Source: Clostridiales bacterium
GTDB lineage: Bacteria; Bacillota; Clostridia; Oscillospirales; CAG-272
Length of the DNA: 7,229 nucleotides
Assembly: GCA_016280525.1 (NCBI GenBank)
Contig: JAEEGW010000258.1
Coordinates: forward strand, 1 to 7,229
Reading direction: 5' to 3'
Positions 1 to 5,697 of this stretch are shown here, one piece after another. The notes beneath the pieces are model-generated. The model saw nothing but the letters and a program-made list of their open reading frames with translations. It did no database searches and was not told where the DNA came from. The translations under genes and the position numbers were made by a program. Within the stretch, counting starts at the first letter, position 1. Each line of letters starts with the position of its first letter.

Positions 1-1
1 G

Positions 2-448
2 GACGTCATCCATTGGAACACGGGCGTCTGGGATCTGCACCGCTGCACCGCGGACGGCGACGTCTTCACTCCCCTGCCGGAATATTTAGAGCAGAACAGA
101 CGGCTTGCAATTCAGATGGAAAGTTACTGCAAAAATCTGATCTGGGCGACGACGACGCCCGGCGGCAGACAGCTTGACACACAAAAGAAAACGAATTACG
201 TTATGACCGAAGCGGGACCGCAGATATTTCTGTGTGATTCGACCGACAAATGGAATTCGGATATAAGAGCATATAATAAAGCGTGCGCGGAAATGTTATC
301 CGCCCGCGGAATAAGAATAAACGACCTTTACTCCGTCATAGCCGCAGACACGGACAGGTATCTGTGCGAAGACGGCATACATCCGAGCGCGGAGGGCACG
401 GAGCTATTGGCGGCAAAGGTCGCAGCTGAAATAAAAAAACTGCTTTAA
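2..448 (+). CDS. SGNH/GDSL-type hydrolase, C-terminal part (5' end outside window)
   Basis: The frame is open from the window edge to TAA at 446-448, so this is the 3' end of a gene; the ATG at 116 is internal. The visible part opens with DVIHWNTGVWDLHR, which resembles the conserved central block of SGNH hydrolases (the position of the usual GxND). It ends with EDGIHPSAEG, which matches the last SGNH block, where Asp and His complete the Ser-Asp-His triad. The nucleophilic serine block would lie upstream and is not visible. Family knowledge: such enzymes hydrolyse ester bonds of acylated sugars, lipids or cell-wall polymers. The substrate here cannot be read, and whether the protein is secreted is unknown because the N-terminus is missing. 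The stop lies 13 bases before glnS, so the two may be co-transcribed. Confidence 0.8.
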   Translation, partial: DVIHWNTGVWDLHRCTADGDVFTPLPEYLEQNRRLAIQMESYCKNLIWATTTPGGRQLDTQKKTNYVMTEAGPQIFLCDSTDKWNSDIRAYNKACAEMLSARGIRINDLYSVIAADTDRYLCEDGIHPSAEGTELLAAKVAAEIKKLL

Positions 449-461
449 GAGGTACACATAA

Positions 462-2099
462 ATGGAATCATCTAACTTTATACACGATTTTATAGACGAG
501 GATCTGTTAAACAATCCCGGGATGAAGATACACACGCGTTTCCCGCCGGAGCCTAACGGCTATCTTCACATCGGCCACTGCAAGGCTCTCGTAATAGACT
601 TCGGCACCGCGTTAAAATACGGCGGCGAGTGCAATCTTCGCATGGACGACACGAACCCGGCAAAAGAGGACACGGAATTCGTAGACGCCATAAAAGAGGA
701 CATCCACTGGCTCGGTTTTGACTGGGGAGACAGATTTTTCTACGGCTCCGATTACTTTGAGACCACGTATCAGCTCGCCGAAAAACTCATCATGTCCGGC
801 GACGCGTACGTCTGCGAGCTGTCCGCGGATCAGTTCAGAGAATACCGCGGAGACCTGTCCACCCCGGCTAGATCCCCCTACCGCGACAGACCTGCCGAAG
901 AAAGCCTCGATCTTTTCCGCAGAATGAGAGCCGGAGAATTCCCGGAGGGCAAATACACGCTGCGCGCTAAAATAGATTTAGGCAGCGGCAACTTCAACAT
1001 GCGCGACCCGGTGCTCTACCGCATCCGTTATATAGACCACCACAGACAGGGCAGAAAATGGTGCATCTTCCCGATGTACGACTTCGCCCATCCGATACAG
1101 GATATGATAGAGGGCATCACGCACAGCCTCTGCTCGCTTGAATACGAGGATCACAGACCGCTTTACAACTGGGTGCGCGACCACGTGGATCTGCCGGCGA
1201 AGCCGAGACAGATAGAATTCGCGCGCTTGAACGTCACCCACACCGTAATGAGCAAGCGTTTCCTGCGTTATCTTGTCGAGACCGGGCTCGTTGACGGCTG
1301 GGACGACCCGCGTATGCCCACGCTCTGCGGCCTGCGCCGCCGCGGTTTCACCGCCGCGTCCATTCTCGACTTTATCGAGAGGGTCGGCGTCGCAAAATCA
1401 AACAGCATGGTCGATATCGGTCTGCTTGACTACTGCGTGCGCGAGGAGCTGAACAGAACGGCTGCCCGCCGCATTGCCGTGCTCGATCCGGTAAAGGTCG
1501 TGATCAACAATTACCCGGACGGCAAGACCGAGTATTTCGAATTGCCCAACAACCCGAACGATGAAAACGCGGGCACGCGCAAAGTTCCGTTTTCAAAGGT
1601 CGTTTACATTGACCGCGACGACGTCTCCGCCGATCCGCCTCCCAAGTTCTTCCGCATGAAGCCGGACGGCGAGGTAAGGCTCATGGGCGCGTATATCGTA
1701 AAGTGCAATGAGATAAAGACCGACGCGGACGGAAAAATCACGGAAGTCCACTGCGAAGCCGATCTTGAGACCGGCAACGGCATGCCCGCGGACGGCAGAA
1801 AGATAAAAGGCACCATCCACTGGCTCTCCGCCGCGCATTGCATCAAAGCGGACGCGGCGCTCTACGACAGACTTTTCACTTATCCTAACATGAACGAGAT
1901 AGAATCGTCCGAATACGAAAAATATCTCAACCCCGAATCCAAAAAGCTTATAAAAGACGTCTGCCTTGAGCCGTCTATGAAGGACGCCAAACAGGGCGAC
2001 AAATTCCAGTTCGTGCGCTTGGGCTACTTCACGCTTGACAGCAAGAACGAAAACGTCTACAACAGGATAGTCACATTAAAAGACAGCTTTAAATTATAA
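462..2099 (+). CDS. glnS: Glutaminyl-tRNA synthetase (GlnRS)
   Basis: Cytoplasmic class I aminoacyl-tRNA synthetase that attaches glutamine to tRNA-Gln using ATP. The 545-residue length is close to the roughly 550 residues of bacterial GlnRS. The N-terminus carries the GlnRS form of the HIGH motif, PPEPNGYLHIGH (residues 28-39). The KMSKS loop is VMSKR (262-266), the form typical of GlnRS. Further blocks resemble E. coli GlnRS throughout: CNLRMDDTNPAKED, RDPVLYRIRYIDHH, WDDPRMPTLCGLRRRG, and the C-terminal anticodon-binding beta-barrels ending FQFVRLGYFTLDS. This pattern separates it from GluRS. The ATG at 462 is preceded by AAGAGG (447-452) at a 9-base gap. No terminator separates it from either neighbour. 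Many Firmicutes lack GlnRS and make Gln-tRNA by GatCAB amidation, so its presence is informative about lineage or transfer. No motif appears damaged. Confidence 0.97.
   Translation: MESSNFIHDFIDEDLLNNPGMKIHTRFPPEPNGYLHIGHCKALVIDFGTALKYGGECNLRMDDTNPAKEDTEFVDAIKEDIHWLGFDWGDRFFYGSDYFETTYQLAEKLIMSGDAYVCELSADQFREYRGDLSTPARSPYRDRPAEESLDLFRRMRAGEFPEGKYTLRAKIDLGSGNFNMRDPVLYRIRYIDHHRQGRKWCIFPMYDFAHPIQDMIEGITHSLCSLEYEDHRPLYNWVRDHVDLPAKPRQIEFARLNVTHTVMSKRFLRYLVETGLVDGWDDPRMPTLCGLRRRGFTAASILDFIERVGVAKSNSMVDIGLLDYCVREELNRTAARRIAVLDPVKVVINNYPDGKTEYFELPNNPNDENAGTRKVPFSKVVYIDRDDVSADPPPKFFRMKPDGEVRLMGAYIVKCNEIKTDADGKITEVHCEADLETGNGMPADGRKIKGTIHWLSAAHCIKADAALYDRLFTYPNMNEIESSEYEKYLNPESKKLIKDVCLEPSMKDAKQGDKFQFVRLGYFTLDSKNENVYNRIVTLKDSFKL
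2035..2063 (+). promoter_or_regulatory. Possible promoter inside the 3' end of glnS, for the surface-protein gene
   Basis: A perfect TTGACA (2035-2040) is followed after exactly 17 bases by TACAAC (2058-2063), a 4/6 match to TATAAT. It would start transcription about 60 bases before the ATG at 2130. The -35 hexamer also encodes Leu-Asp-Ser of GlnRS, so coincidence is quite possible, and the -10 lacks the final T. The alternative is that the surface-protein gene is read through from glnS, since no terminator is seen in the 30-base gap. Confidence 0.25.
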
Positions 2100-2129
2100 A
2101 AATAATATAAAGAAAGGTAAGAAAAAATC

Positions 2130-3761
2130 ATGAAAAAACTGTTCGCAGCACTTTTAGCGGCAATTATGATTTTGTCGATCCACGCTTTTGCGGCGGCTGA
2201 AGAGGCGGAGGAATTCGCCACCGTGGAGGCTCTGCAGTTCGACAAACTGCCGGACATCGACGGCAAGATATCCGCGGATGAATGGGGCGACCCGACGGTA
2301 GCGCACATCAAATACCCCGAAAATCTGCAGACGGACGTAAGCAAGGACGATCAGACGGACGTTGAGTTCACTATCTGGTTCCGTTACACCTTTGAAGGAT
2401 TCTACATCGCGGCGCAGACTCCGGACACAAGCCCCTGTAACGACAACGTGGACGGATCTCAGATCTGGAACGGCGACTGCCTGCAGATGAGACTTGACCC
2501 GTACGGCTGTACGGAGGACCAGGGACTTGTCGCATCGTCGGTAAGAGATATGAACTACTCCGAAGATTATCAGGAATTCGCGTTTGCATACTGCAAGGAA
2601 GACGGCGAATGCTACGCTTACTGTTGGCACGGCGTTATGAGCGGTCTTGCGCTGCAGAGCGAGGGCGGCAAATACGGCGCGTCAAACGACGGCACGACCA
2701 CGACGTACGAAGTCTACATCCCGTGGGATGAGCTTTTGTATGAGAATATGCCTCACGTCGGCACGACCTACGGCATATCCGCGGCTCTTCTGACCGCTAC
2801 CGAGGGTGAAAACGACAACAAATGGCAGAACTGGCTTGAATGGGGCTCCGGAGTTATAAACGGCCGAGACGACAATATATGCGGCACCAACCGCCTCGTT
2901 ATGTCCGGCAAGACCGTATTCGGCGGCGCGGCACTGACCGACCCCGACCCCGACGGCGAAGTCGTTACAAAGGCTGAGATACCGACGGCTGAGGGCGACG
3001 CAGTGATAATCGACTTCACAAAGCTCTCCGGCAAAAATCAGATGGATTACGTTTTAAACGACGACGGAAGCGTCACGTTCAGCTTTGAGGACGGCAACGA
3101 CCCGTACATCAGCCTGAACGTATCCGGCCAGGTAAAGATACAGGCCGAGGATTACCCGTATTTCGCCATATACATGAAGACGAACGATCCGTACGCGGCG
3201 GGCGAGATATTCTACTGCACGCTTGACGGCGTTACAGATTACACCGGCGGCTACAGCGTACCGCTTGAATACTACGAGGTAGACGGAAACCAGGTAGCCG
3301 TAGCGGAACTCGGCGACGGAATGGGTTACGAGGGCAACGTGCTGAAGCTCCGTTTCGACGCGTATGACGGCGGCTGCTCCGACCCGGACGAATCCGAGAT
3401 AACCGTTTACTCGGCGGGCTTCTTCAAAACCCTGGAGGACGCGCAGATGTTCAAAGCCGAGGGCGTAACGGTCGACTTGGATCCCGCATACGTAAAAGAG
3501 ATCCAGGGCGGCGGCTCTGACGACACGACAGCATCGGAAGCAACGGAAACGGAAGCCGGCGGCACGGAAGAAACGACGAACGGCGAACAGAAAACGAAGG
3601 ACGCCGAAGACACCGCAAAAGCGACGGAAGCCGAAACGGAAGGCGCAAAGGAAACGACAGATAAGTCAAACAAAGGCTGGATAATCCCCGTAGCCATAGC
3701 CGTAGCGGTAGTAGCGATCGCGGTCATAGTCATAATCATAGTAACAAAGAAAAAGAAATAA
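2130..3761 (+). CDS. Secreted, membrane-anchored surface protein with CBM9/DOMON-like domain
   Basis: A 543-residue exported protein. Residues 1-23 form a signal peptide: KK, a hydrophobic core, and probable cleavage after AFA (21) or AAA (23). From about residue 38 to 265 is a beta-rich domain opening with LPDIDGKISADEWG, the usual opening of CBM9-like/DOMON-like domains that bind sugars or heme. A second beta-rich domain (about 290-450, from VIIDFTKLSG) is not recognised. Residues 460-515 are a low-complexity Gly/Thr/Glu/Ala/Lys linker. Residues 516-539 are one hydrophobic helix, followed by KKKK. The protein should therefore sit on the outer face of the membrane, held by its C-terminal helix; there is no LPXTG sortase motif. 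No catalytic residues were recognised, so a binding or structural role is inferred, ligand unknown. AGAAAGG (2111-2117) lies 12 bases before the ATG. A terminator follows the stop. Confidence 0.8.
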   Translation: MKKLFAALLAAIMILSIHAFAAAEEAEEFATVEALQFDKLPDIDGKISADEWGDPTVAHIKYPENLQTDVSKDDQTDVEFTIWFRYTFEGFYIAAQTPDTSPCNDNVDGSQIWNGDCLQMRLDPYGCTEDQGLVASSVRDMNYSEDYQEFAFAYCKEDGECYAYCWHGVMSGLALQSEGGKYGASNDGTTTTYEVYIPWDELLYENMPHVGTTYGISAALLTATEGENDNKWQNWLEWGSGVINGRDDNICGTNRLVMSGKTVFGGAALTDPDPDGEVVTKAEIPTAEGDAVIIDFTKLSGKNQMDYVLNDDGSVTFSFEDGNDPYISLNVSGQVKIQAEDYPYFAIYMKTNDPYAAGEIFYCTLDGVTDYTGGYSVPLEYYEVDGNQVAVAELGDGMGYEGNVLKLRFDAYDGGCSDPDESEITVYSAGFFKTLEDAQMFKAEGVTVDLDPAYVKEIQGGGSDDTTASEATETEAGGTEETTNGEQKTKDAEDTAKATEAETEGAKETTDKSNKGWIIPVAIAVAVVAIAVIVIIIVTKKKK

Positions 3762-3774
3762 TATAACACAAATC

Positions 3775-3809
3775 CGGCGGGAGCATTTCTCCCGCCGTTT
3801 CCTTTTCTT
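3775..3809 (+). terminator. Rho-independent terminator after the surface-protein gene
   Basis: A perfect 9-bp stem, CGGCGGGAG (3775-3783) with CTCCCGCCG (3789-3797), encloses the loop CATTT. It is followed by the T-rich tail TTTCCTTTTCTT (3798-3809). It begins 14 bases after the TAA at 3759-3761 and should end the upstream plus-strand transcript, separating it from the lipid kinase unit. Confidence 0.9.
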
Positions 3810-3895
3810 ATCCCACAGCCGGTTTATTGCGTCCCGTACGGACAACGAAACAAAAAATACACCGAATATTTTACAAAAAACACCATCAAAAACTA

Positions 3896-3930
3896 CGGTT
3901 TTTAAACATAACCGGCGTATAATCGTAAGT
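3896..3930 (+). promoter_or_regulatory. Probable promoter of the lipid kinase unit, giving a leaderless or near-leaderless mRNA
   Basis: A perfect TATAAT (3918-3923) ends only 7 bases before the ATG at 3931, so transcription would be expected to start at or within a base or so of the start codon. There is no Shine-Dalgarno-like sequence between them (CGTAAGT). The -35 region is poor: nothing close to TTGACA is found 16-18 bases upstream. An inverted repeat, CGGTT (3896-3900) and AACCG (3910-3914), spans the -35 to -10 interval, and GCCGGTT also occurs at 3818-3824. A regulator that compensates for the weak -35 is possible but is inference. Confidence 0.45.
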
Positions 3931-4830
3931 ATGAAAGAATTACTGTTTGTATATAACCCCCACTCCGGCAAGGGGAAGATCGGAAATTCACTTTCCGATA
4001 TACTGTGCATATTCACAGCCGCCGGATATAACGTCACCGTTCATCCGACGTCCTGCGCGTGCGACGGTGAGGATTTCATAAAAGAACACGCAAAAGAATA
4101 TCAGTTCATCGCCGTGGGCGGCGGGGACGGTATGCTCCACGAGCTTTTCCGCGGACTTATCGCATCCGGTGCGGACGTGCCGTGCGGATATATCCCGTCC
4201 GGTACGATAAACGACTTCGCGTCGTCTTTGAACATACCAAAATCGCCGAAAAAAGCGGCGAAGGCGGCCGTTTCCGGCAACTACAAAACAGTTGACGCGG
4301 GTCTTTGGAACGGCGGCGTTTTCTCATACGTCGCGGCTTTCGGGATGTTTACGGACGTCGGTTATTCAACGGATCAGAAAATAAAAAATGCGATAGGTCC
4401 CTTTGCGTATTATCTTGACGTGTTAAAGGATATGGACATAAAGAATTTCCACAACTCGTCCGTGCACGCTTCCCTGTCCGTTAACGGCGAAGAATACGAG
4501 GATGATTTTATATTCGCGCTCGCGGGAAACACGCGTTTCGTCGCCGGGCTGACGAGCCTCACCCCCGAGGACGCGTCAATGGAGGACGGTCTGCTCGACT
4601 ACGCGTTCATAAGAACGCCGAAAAGCCTCTTTGAGCTTGATAAGATAAGGAATACGCTTCTGACGCGCAGCTTTGACCCGGACGTCATCATCTCCGGCAA
4701 AGCTCCGTCGCTGACCGTCAAGACGGACAAACCCGTCAACTGGACGCTTGACGGCGAGCTCGGCGGACAGGCAGACAAAGCGGAAATATCCGTTATAAAA
4801 GGCGCGGTAAAGATCGCCGCGCCGCAGTAA
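3931..4830 (+). CDS. Diacylglycerol kinase-family (DagK/YegS-like) lipid kinase
   Basis: 299 residues, the usual size of bacterial soluble DAGK-catalytic-domain proteins (DgkB/YegS/BmrU group). These phosphorylate diacylglycerol or related lipids with ATP at the inner face of the membrane and feed phosphatidic acid back to lipid synthesis. Visible motifs are YNPHSGKGK (8-16), the nucleotide-binding GGGDG (63-67), PSGTINDFA (89-97), and WTLDGE near the C-terminus (DGE 274-276), matching the family order. The GGGDG block continues MLHE, where many members have TxNE. The start must be the ATG at 3931: the NPHSGKG motif follows at once, and no ATG, GTG or TTG lies in frame in the roughly 80 bases upstream that I checked. 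It has no Shine-Dalgarno site and a TATAAT 7 bases upstream. A GNAT gene follows after 16 bases, probably in the same operon. The exact lipid substrate cannot be told from the sequence. Confidence 0.9.
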   Translation: MKELLFVYNPHSGKGKIGNSLSDILCIFTAAGYNVTVHPTSCACDGEDFIKEHAKEYQFIAVGGGDGMLHELFRGLIASGADVPCGYIPSGTINDFASSLNIPKSPKKAAKAAVSGNYKTVDAGLWNGGVFSYVAAFGMFTDVGYSTDQKIKNAIGPFAYYLDVLKDMDIKNFHNSSVHASLSVNGEEYEDDFIFALAGNTRFVAGLTSLTPEDASMEDGLLDYAFIRTPKSLFELDKIRNTLLTRSFDPDVIISGKAPSLTVKTDKPVNWTLDGELGGQADKAEISVIKGAVKIAAPQ

Positions 4831-4846
4831 AAGTGAGGTCAAAGAA

Positions 4847-5305
4847 TTGGAGAATATTGTAATTTCGGAAGCAGCGCTGTCAGACGAGGTCGTCGCGGCG
4901 CTCATAGAATTATCCGGGTTGTGGGAGGCTGAAAACAGCTGTCACGGGTACAGAAAAAACGAGAGGTCCGACATTGACGGCAACCGCGTTTTTCTTGCCT
5001 GTGACGGTGAAAAGATCATCGGATACCTTTTCGGGCATAAAGAAGAAACAAAGGAAACAACGTCAATAATGCCCGCGGGCACGCCCTGTTTTGAGATCGA
5101 AGAAATATACGTAAGACCGGAATACAGAAGCAAAGGTATAGGCAGAAAGCTGTTTTCGTACGCGGAAAGCGCGGTTTGCAGCGAGGTTGAATACGTTATG
5201 CTTTCCACCGCGACAAAAAACTGTCGCGCCATACTTCACTTCTACATAGAAGAACTGGGTATGGATTTCTGGTCCGCCAGACTGTTTAAAAGAATTCAGA
5301 ATTAA
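4847..5305 (+). CDS. GNAT-family N-acetyltransferase (TTG start)
   Basis: 152 residues, typical for a single-domain GNAT enzyme, which moves an acetyl group from acetyl-CoA to an amine. Beta strands FLACDGEKIIGYLFGH (49-64) and FEIEEIYVRPEYR (82-94) lead into the acetyl-CoA pyrophosphate-binding motif A, RSKGIG (94-99). The C-terminal HFYIEELGMDFWSARLFKR is the usual last GNAT strand-helix block. The substrate is unknown. The start is TTG at 4847, chosen because GTGAGG (4833-4838) lies 8 bases before it and no ATG is available upstream of the fold. It follows the lipid kinase by 16 bases and is probably co-transcribed. The last residues, Gln-Asn-stop, are encoded by the heptad repeat at 5293-5320: the TAA at 5303-5305 is in its second copy. 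The native C-terminus may therefore have been set by insertion of the repeat element. Confidence 0.88.
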   Translation: MENIVISEAALSDEVVAALIELSGLWEAENSCHGYRKNERSDIDGNRVFLACDGEKIIGYLFGHKEETKETTSIMPAGTPCFEIEEIYVRPEYRSKGIGRKLFSYAESAVCSEVEYVMLSTATKNCRAILHFYIEELGMDFWSARLFKRIQN

Positions 5306-5320
5306 GAATTAAGAATTAAG
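5293..5320 (+). repeat. Left terminal heptad array (4 x AATTMAG)
   Basis: Four back-to-back 7-base units: AATTCAG (5293-5299), then AATTAAG three times (5300-5306, 5307-5313, 5314-5320). Because 7 is not a multiple of 3, the three TAA triplets (starting 5303, 5310, 5317) fall in all three plus-strand frames. The first of them is the stop codon of the acetyltransferase gene. The array matches, inverted, the one at 5670-5697. Confidence 0.9.
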
Positions 5321-5390
5321 GTGTCGCTGCGGGAACCTGCAAGGTGTGGGCGTCCCACCATGATTTTACGGCGCAGCCGACACCTTTTTT
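5318..5390 (+). terminator. Long bulged stem with T6 tail; likely terminator of the kinase-acetyltransferase unit
   Basis: AAGGTGTCGCTGCG (5318-5331) pairs with the segment from 5372 to 5386, giving 14 base pairs with one bulged C (5377 or 5378). The 3' arm runs into TTTTTT (5385-5390). The 40-base interior can form two further short hairpins: ACCT-GCA-AGGT (5335-5345) and GTGGG-CGT-CCCAC (5346-5358). The position, 13 bases after the acetyltransferase stop, fits an intrinsic terminator. The branched interior is larger than a standard terminator loop, so a repeat module or small structured RNA is an alternative. There is no T-run for use in the minus direction. Confidence 0.6.
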
Positions 5391-5415
5391 CGTTATAATT
5401 AACAAAGGACGAGCA

Positions 5416-5433
5416 ATGCCCGCCCCTACGGTC
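5416..5433 (+). repeat. Direct repeat copy 1 (ATGCCCGCCC module)
   Basis: ATGCCCGCCCCTACGGTC matches 5651-5668 at 16 of 18 positions in the same orientation. It stands immediately outside the left hairpin array. From memory, GC-rich GGGCGGGCAT-type intergenic repeats are widespread in gut clostridia, but I could not verify this. Confidence 0.7.
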
Positions 5434-5435
5434 AC

Positions 5436-5517
5436 TCCGCGAAAGCGGAAATTCACGGTGAAACCAATTCATTCCGCGATAGCGGAAATTCACGACGGCG
5501 ATAAGCCGTCAATTCAC
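5436..5517 (+). repeat. Left hairpin-heptamer array, four contiguous units
   Basis: Four units with no spacer, each a small hairpin followed by AATTCAC or AATTCAT. They are TCCGC-GAAA-GCGGA (5436-5449); GGT-GAA-ACC (5457-5465); TCCGC-GATA-GCGGA (5473-5486); and GACGGC-GATAA-GCCGTC (5494-5510). The heptamers are at 5450-5456, 5466-5472, 5487-5493 and 5511-5517. Stem sequences differ between units while complementarity is kept. Confidence 0.85.
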
Positions 5518-5559
5518 TTGTAAAGGCTTTATAATGATAATGTACTTTATGATGTAAGA

Positions 5560-5636
5560 ATGAATTGCGCCTTGCGGCGCGTGAATTGTCTTACGACGTG
5601 AATTGTCTTACGACGTGAATTGCCTGACGGCGTGAA
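5560..5636 (-). repeat. Right hairpin-heptamer array, inverted, four units plus a partial
   Basis: On the plus strand each unit is ATGAATT or GTGAATT followed by a hairpin: GCGCC-TTGC-GGCGC (5567-5580), GTC-TTAC-GAC twice (5588-5597 and 5605-5614), and GCC-TGAC-GGC (5622-5631). A broken GTGAA follows at 5632-5636. On the minus strand these read as hairpin then AATTCAC, with loops GCAA, GTAA, GTAA and GTCA. The last three units are a clean 17-base tandem repeat (5581-5631). The third copy changes the stem from GTC/GAC to GCC/GGC, so pairing survives. Confidence 0.85.
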
Positions 5637-5650
5637 AAACGTACAACACG

Positions 5651-5668
5651 ATGCCCGCCCTTACCGTC
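5651..5668 (+). repeat. Direct repeat copy 2 (ATGCCCGCCC module)
   Basis: ATGCCCGCCCTTACCGTC is the partner of 5416-5433 (16 of 18 identical, same orientation, starts 235 bases apart). It lies between the right hairpin array and the right terminal heptads. Confidence 0.7.
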
Positions 5669-5669
5669 T

Positions 5670-5697
5670 CTGAATTCTGAATTCTTAATTCTTAATT
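5670..5697 (-). repeat. Right terminal heptad array (4 units, inverted)
   Basis: On the plus strand this reads CTGAATT twice (5670-5683), then CTTAATT twice (5684-5697). On the minus strand it is AATTAAG, AATTAAG, AATTCAG, AATTCAG, the inverted counterpart of the left array. The minus-strand TAA at 5687-5685 is the stop codon of the activating-enzyme gene, again in the second heptad. Confidence 0.9.

Larger units (their letters stand above)
5293..5697. mobile_element. Composite repeat element between convergent genes (MITE/BIME-like, unclassified)
   Basis: A 405-base stretch filling the gap between two convergent genes and built almost wholly of repeats. Its ends are inverted arrays of four 7-base units. 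Inside are a long stem ending in T6, an 18-base imperfect direct repeat, and two head-to-head arrays of hairpin plus AATTCAC units around an AT-rich centre (5518-5559). No convincing coding sequence is seen, so any mobility would need proteins acting in trans. No clean target-site duplication was identified. An alternative is that several independent small repeats accumulated at a permissive site. The mobile-element label is inference from symmetry and repeat content. Confidence 0.45.

Noticed and set aside
2154..2630. 158-codon minus-strand open frame opposite the surface-protein gene
   Set aside because: It is a shadow of a strongly supported exported protein with signal peptide and domain. 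No motif and no ribosome site were seen.
3407..3769. 120-codon minus-strand open frame opposite the end of the surface-protein gene
   Set aside because: It is the antisense of the low-complexity stalk and hydrophobic helix. Its Ser/Val-rich sequence is explained by codon composition of the plus strand.
3834..3841. CCGTACGG palindrome between the terminator and the kinase promoter
   Set aside because: Eight bases with no second copy nearby; too short to support an operator call.
5302..5493. 63-codon minus-strand open frame in the repeat region
   Set aside because: It lies wholly within the hairpin and terminator repeats, has no recognisable protein motif, and runs through the stems as translated repeat.
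5530..5535. TATAAT in the AT-rich centre of the repeat element (also 5394-5399)
   Set aside because: No acceptable -35 hexamer lies 15-19 bases upstream of either, and AT-rich DNA gives such matches by chance.
5581..5636. Short regularly spaced repeats resembling a CRISPR array
   Set aside because: The period is only 17 bases, there are no unique spacers (the inter-tag segments are themselves hairpins and two are identical), and no cas genes are present.
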